Source: Elysia chlorotica (Eukaryota > Mollusca > Gastropoda > Plakobranchidae). From it: a stretch of DNA of 64,000 nt. Shown one piece after another: positions 63,393 through 64,000 of this stretch. The translations under genes were made by a program, and so were the position numbers. Numbering within the stretch: the first letter of the stretch is position 1; the number at the start of each line of letters is the position of its first letter. Where the stretch lies: the NCBI GenBank assembly GCA_003991915.1, contig RQTK01000295.1, positions 96,347 to 160,346 of the forward strand. Reading direction: 5' to 3'. Below the pieces are notes generated by a model. That model was given only the letters and a program-made list of their open reading frames with translations. It searched no databases and was not told the DNA's origin.

Positions 63393-64000
63393 AAAAAAAA
63401 GAGGAAAACATTCTAAAAACCGTAATTAAAAAAGAATCAACAACAAAAACTAAAACTGTTTTGCATAATTTTTGTCTCGTTGCTTTTATCTCACAGCATG
63501 AAGCATCTTTTTTAACCTGCTTTAAGTGACGCGTAATGAAATCTCTAAGTTCAAGAGGAGTTCGTTTAAAAACAAAAAAGGGGTAATATTCTAGGCCTCG
63601 CGGAATGATTTCGAAATGTTTAAGTGCAAACAGATGGCTTTTCATGTAAATAAAGAAAATATTTTTTCCATACCGTAAAGAAACCTTGTCATAACATGTC
63701 TGATAGTCTGTCTGTTATGTTAATTTAATTGTCGATGCAACATTGTTCTGCTTCAGTCAAAATTTATTTTATGTTTAAATTATGAGCAATTAGGGGGAGC
63801 GAGAAGCGGGGTAGGAAGGAACTTGTAAACCTATGGCATAAGAATGAAATTGACATAATTATCTGTTCCAGGTTACTGAACCTGCGTACTGAAACAGCTG
63901 AACATGAACTTTGTAAACATACTATATGTTATTTTTACAATATATGACTGGAATATTATGTTTAAAATGTAAACACTGCACGTTTGCGTTATTTTATTGT
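63080..64000. other. Non-coding interval, no gene seen
   Basis: (AAT)n run at 63359-63391; otherwise AT-rich without recognised features. Confidence 0.5.

Overview
This is eukaryotic, AT-rich, intron- and repeat-rich animal DNA. The tRNA-derived SINEs, CR1/Rex1-like, RTE-like and Ty3/gypsy-like retroelements, a PIF/Harbinger element, long (GA)n, (GATA)n and (TCTG)n tracts and frequent TCTAGATC strings suggest a lophotrochozoan, most likely a gastropod mollusc. That is an inference from repeat style; no species marker was identified.

The only host protein-coding gene recognised is ABCE1 (RLI1, the ribosome-recycling Fe-S/ABC twin ATPase). It lies on the + strand as 14 exons between 18461 and 35561. 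All junctions are GT-AG and all phases join. The exons encode 565 residues that line up with residues 35-599 of the 599-residue human protein. The exon for the first ~34 residues was not found. A 3' UTR runs to an AATAAA at 36740.

The main discovery is that the ABCE1 introns carry short, stem-bounded, repeated RNA-like units. Three near-identical copies (25896, 26638, 27287) have C, D', C' and D boxes and a guide complementary to GAAACACGGACC of 28S rRNA, which is the U18/SNORD18 site. Five copies (27678, 29999, 30344, 30753, 31208) have C and D boxes, four of them a GTCC/GGAC closing stem, and a shared guide TGTCATGCACCACT complementary to the GUGGUGCAUG segment of 18S rRNA, which is the U32/SNORD32 region. 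Four further units of 69-80 nt (20825, 22178, 34555, 35277) share closing stems and a TGATT-start/ATGAG-end design. I cannot assign a target to them. The gene therefore looks like a multi-snoRNA host.

Layout. 1-1.85 kb: two opposed fragments of an RTE-like non-LTR element. 2.48-3.95 kb: an internally deleted PIF/Harbinger element with an inserted SINE that has a perfect 13-bp target duplication. 4.4-6.9 kb: a decayed CR1/Rex1-like LINE. 7-18.4 kb: a possible TOP-like promoter near 7.0 kb, several copies of two unnamed dispersed repeat families, palindromes, a possible piggyBac-type end near 11.74 kb and a reverse SINE. 18.46-36.77 kb: ABCE1. 37.4-41.1 kb: a Ty3/gypsy-like remnant between related terminal repeats. 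45.2-46.1 kb: a SINE tail and a zinc-knuckle retroelement fragment. 46-64 kb: mostly non-coding, dominated by microsatellites, with one SINE (53.99 kb), a reverse tRNA-like head (47.7 kb) and a CR1-type tail (60.3 kb).
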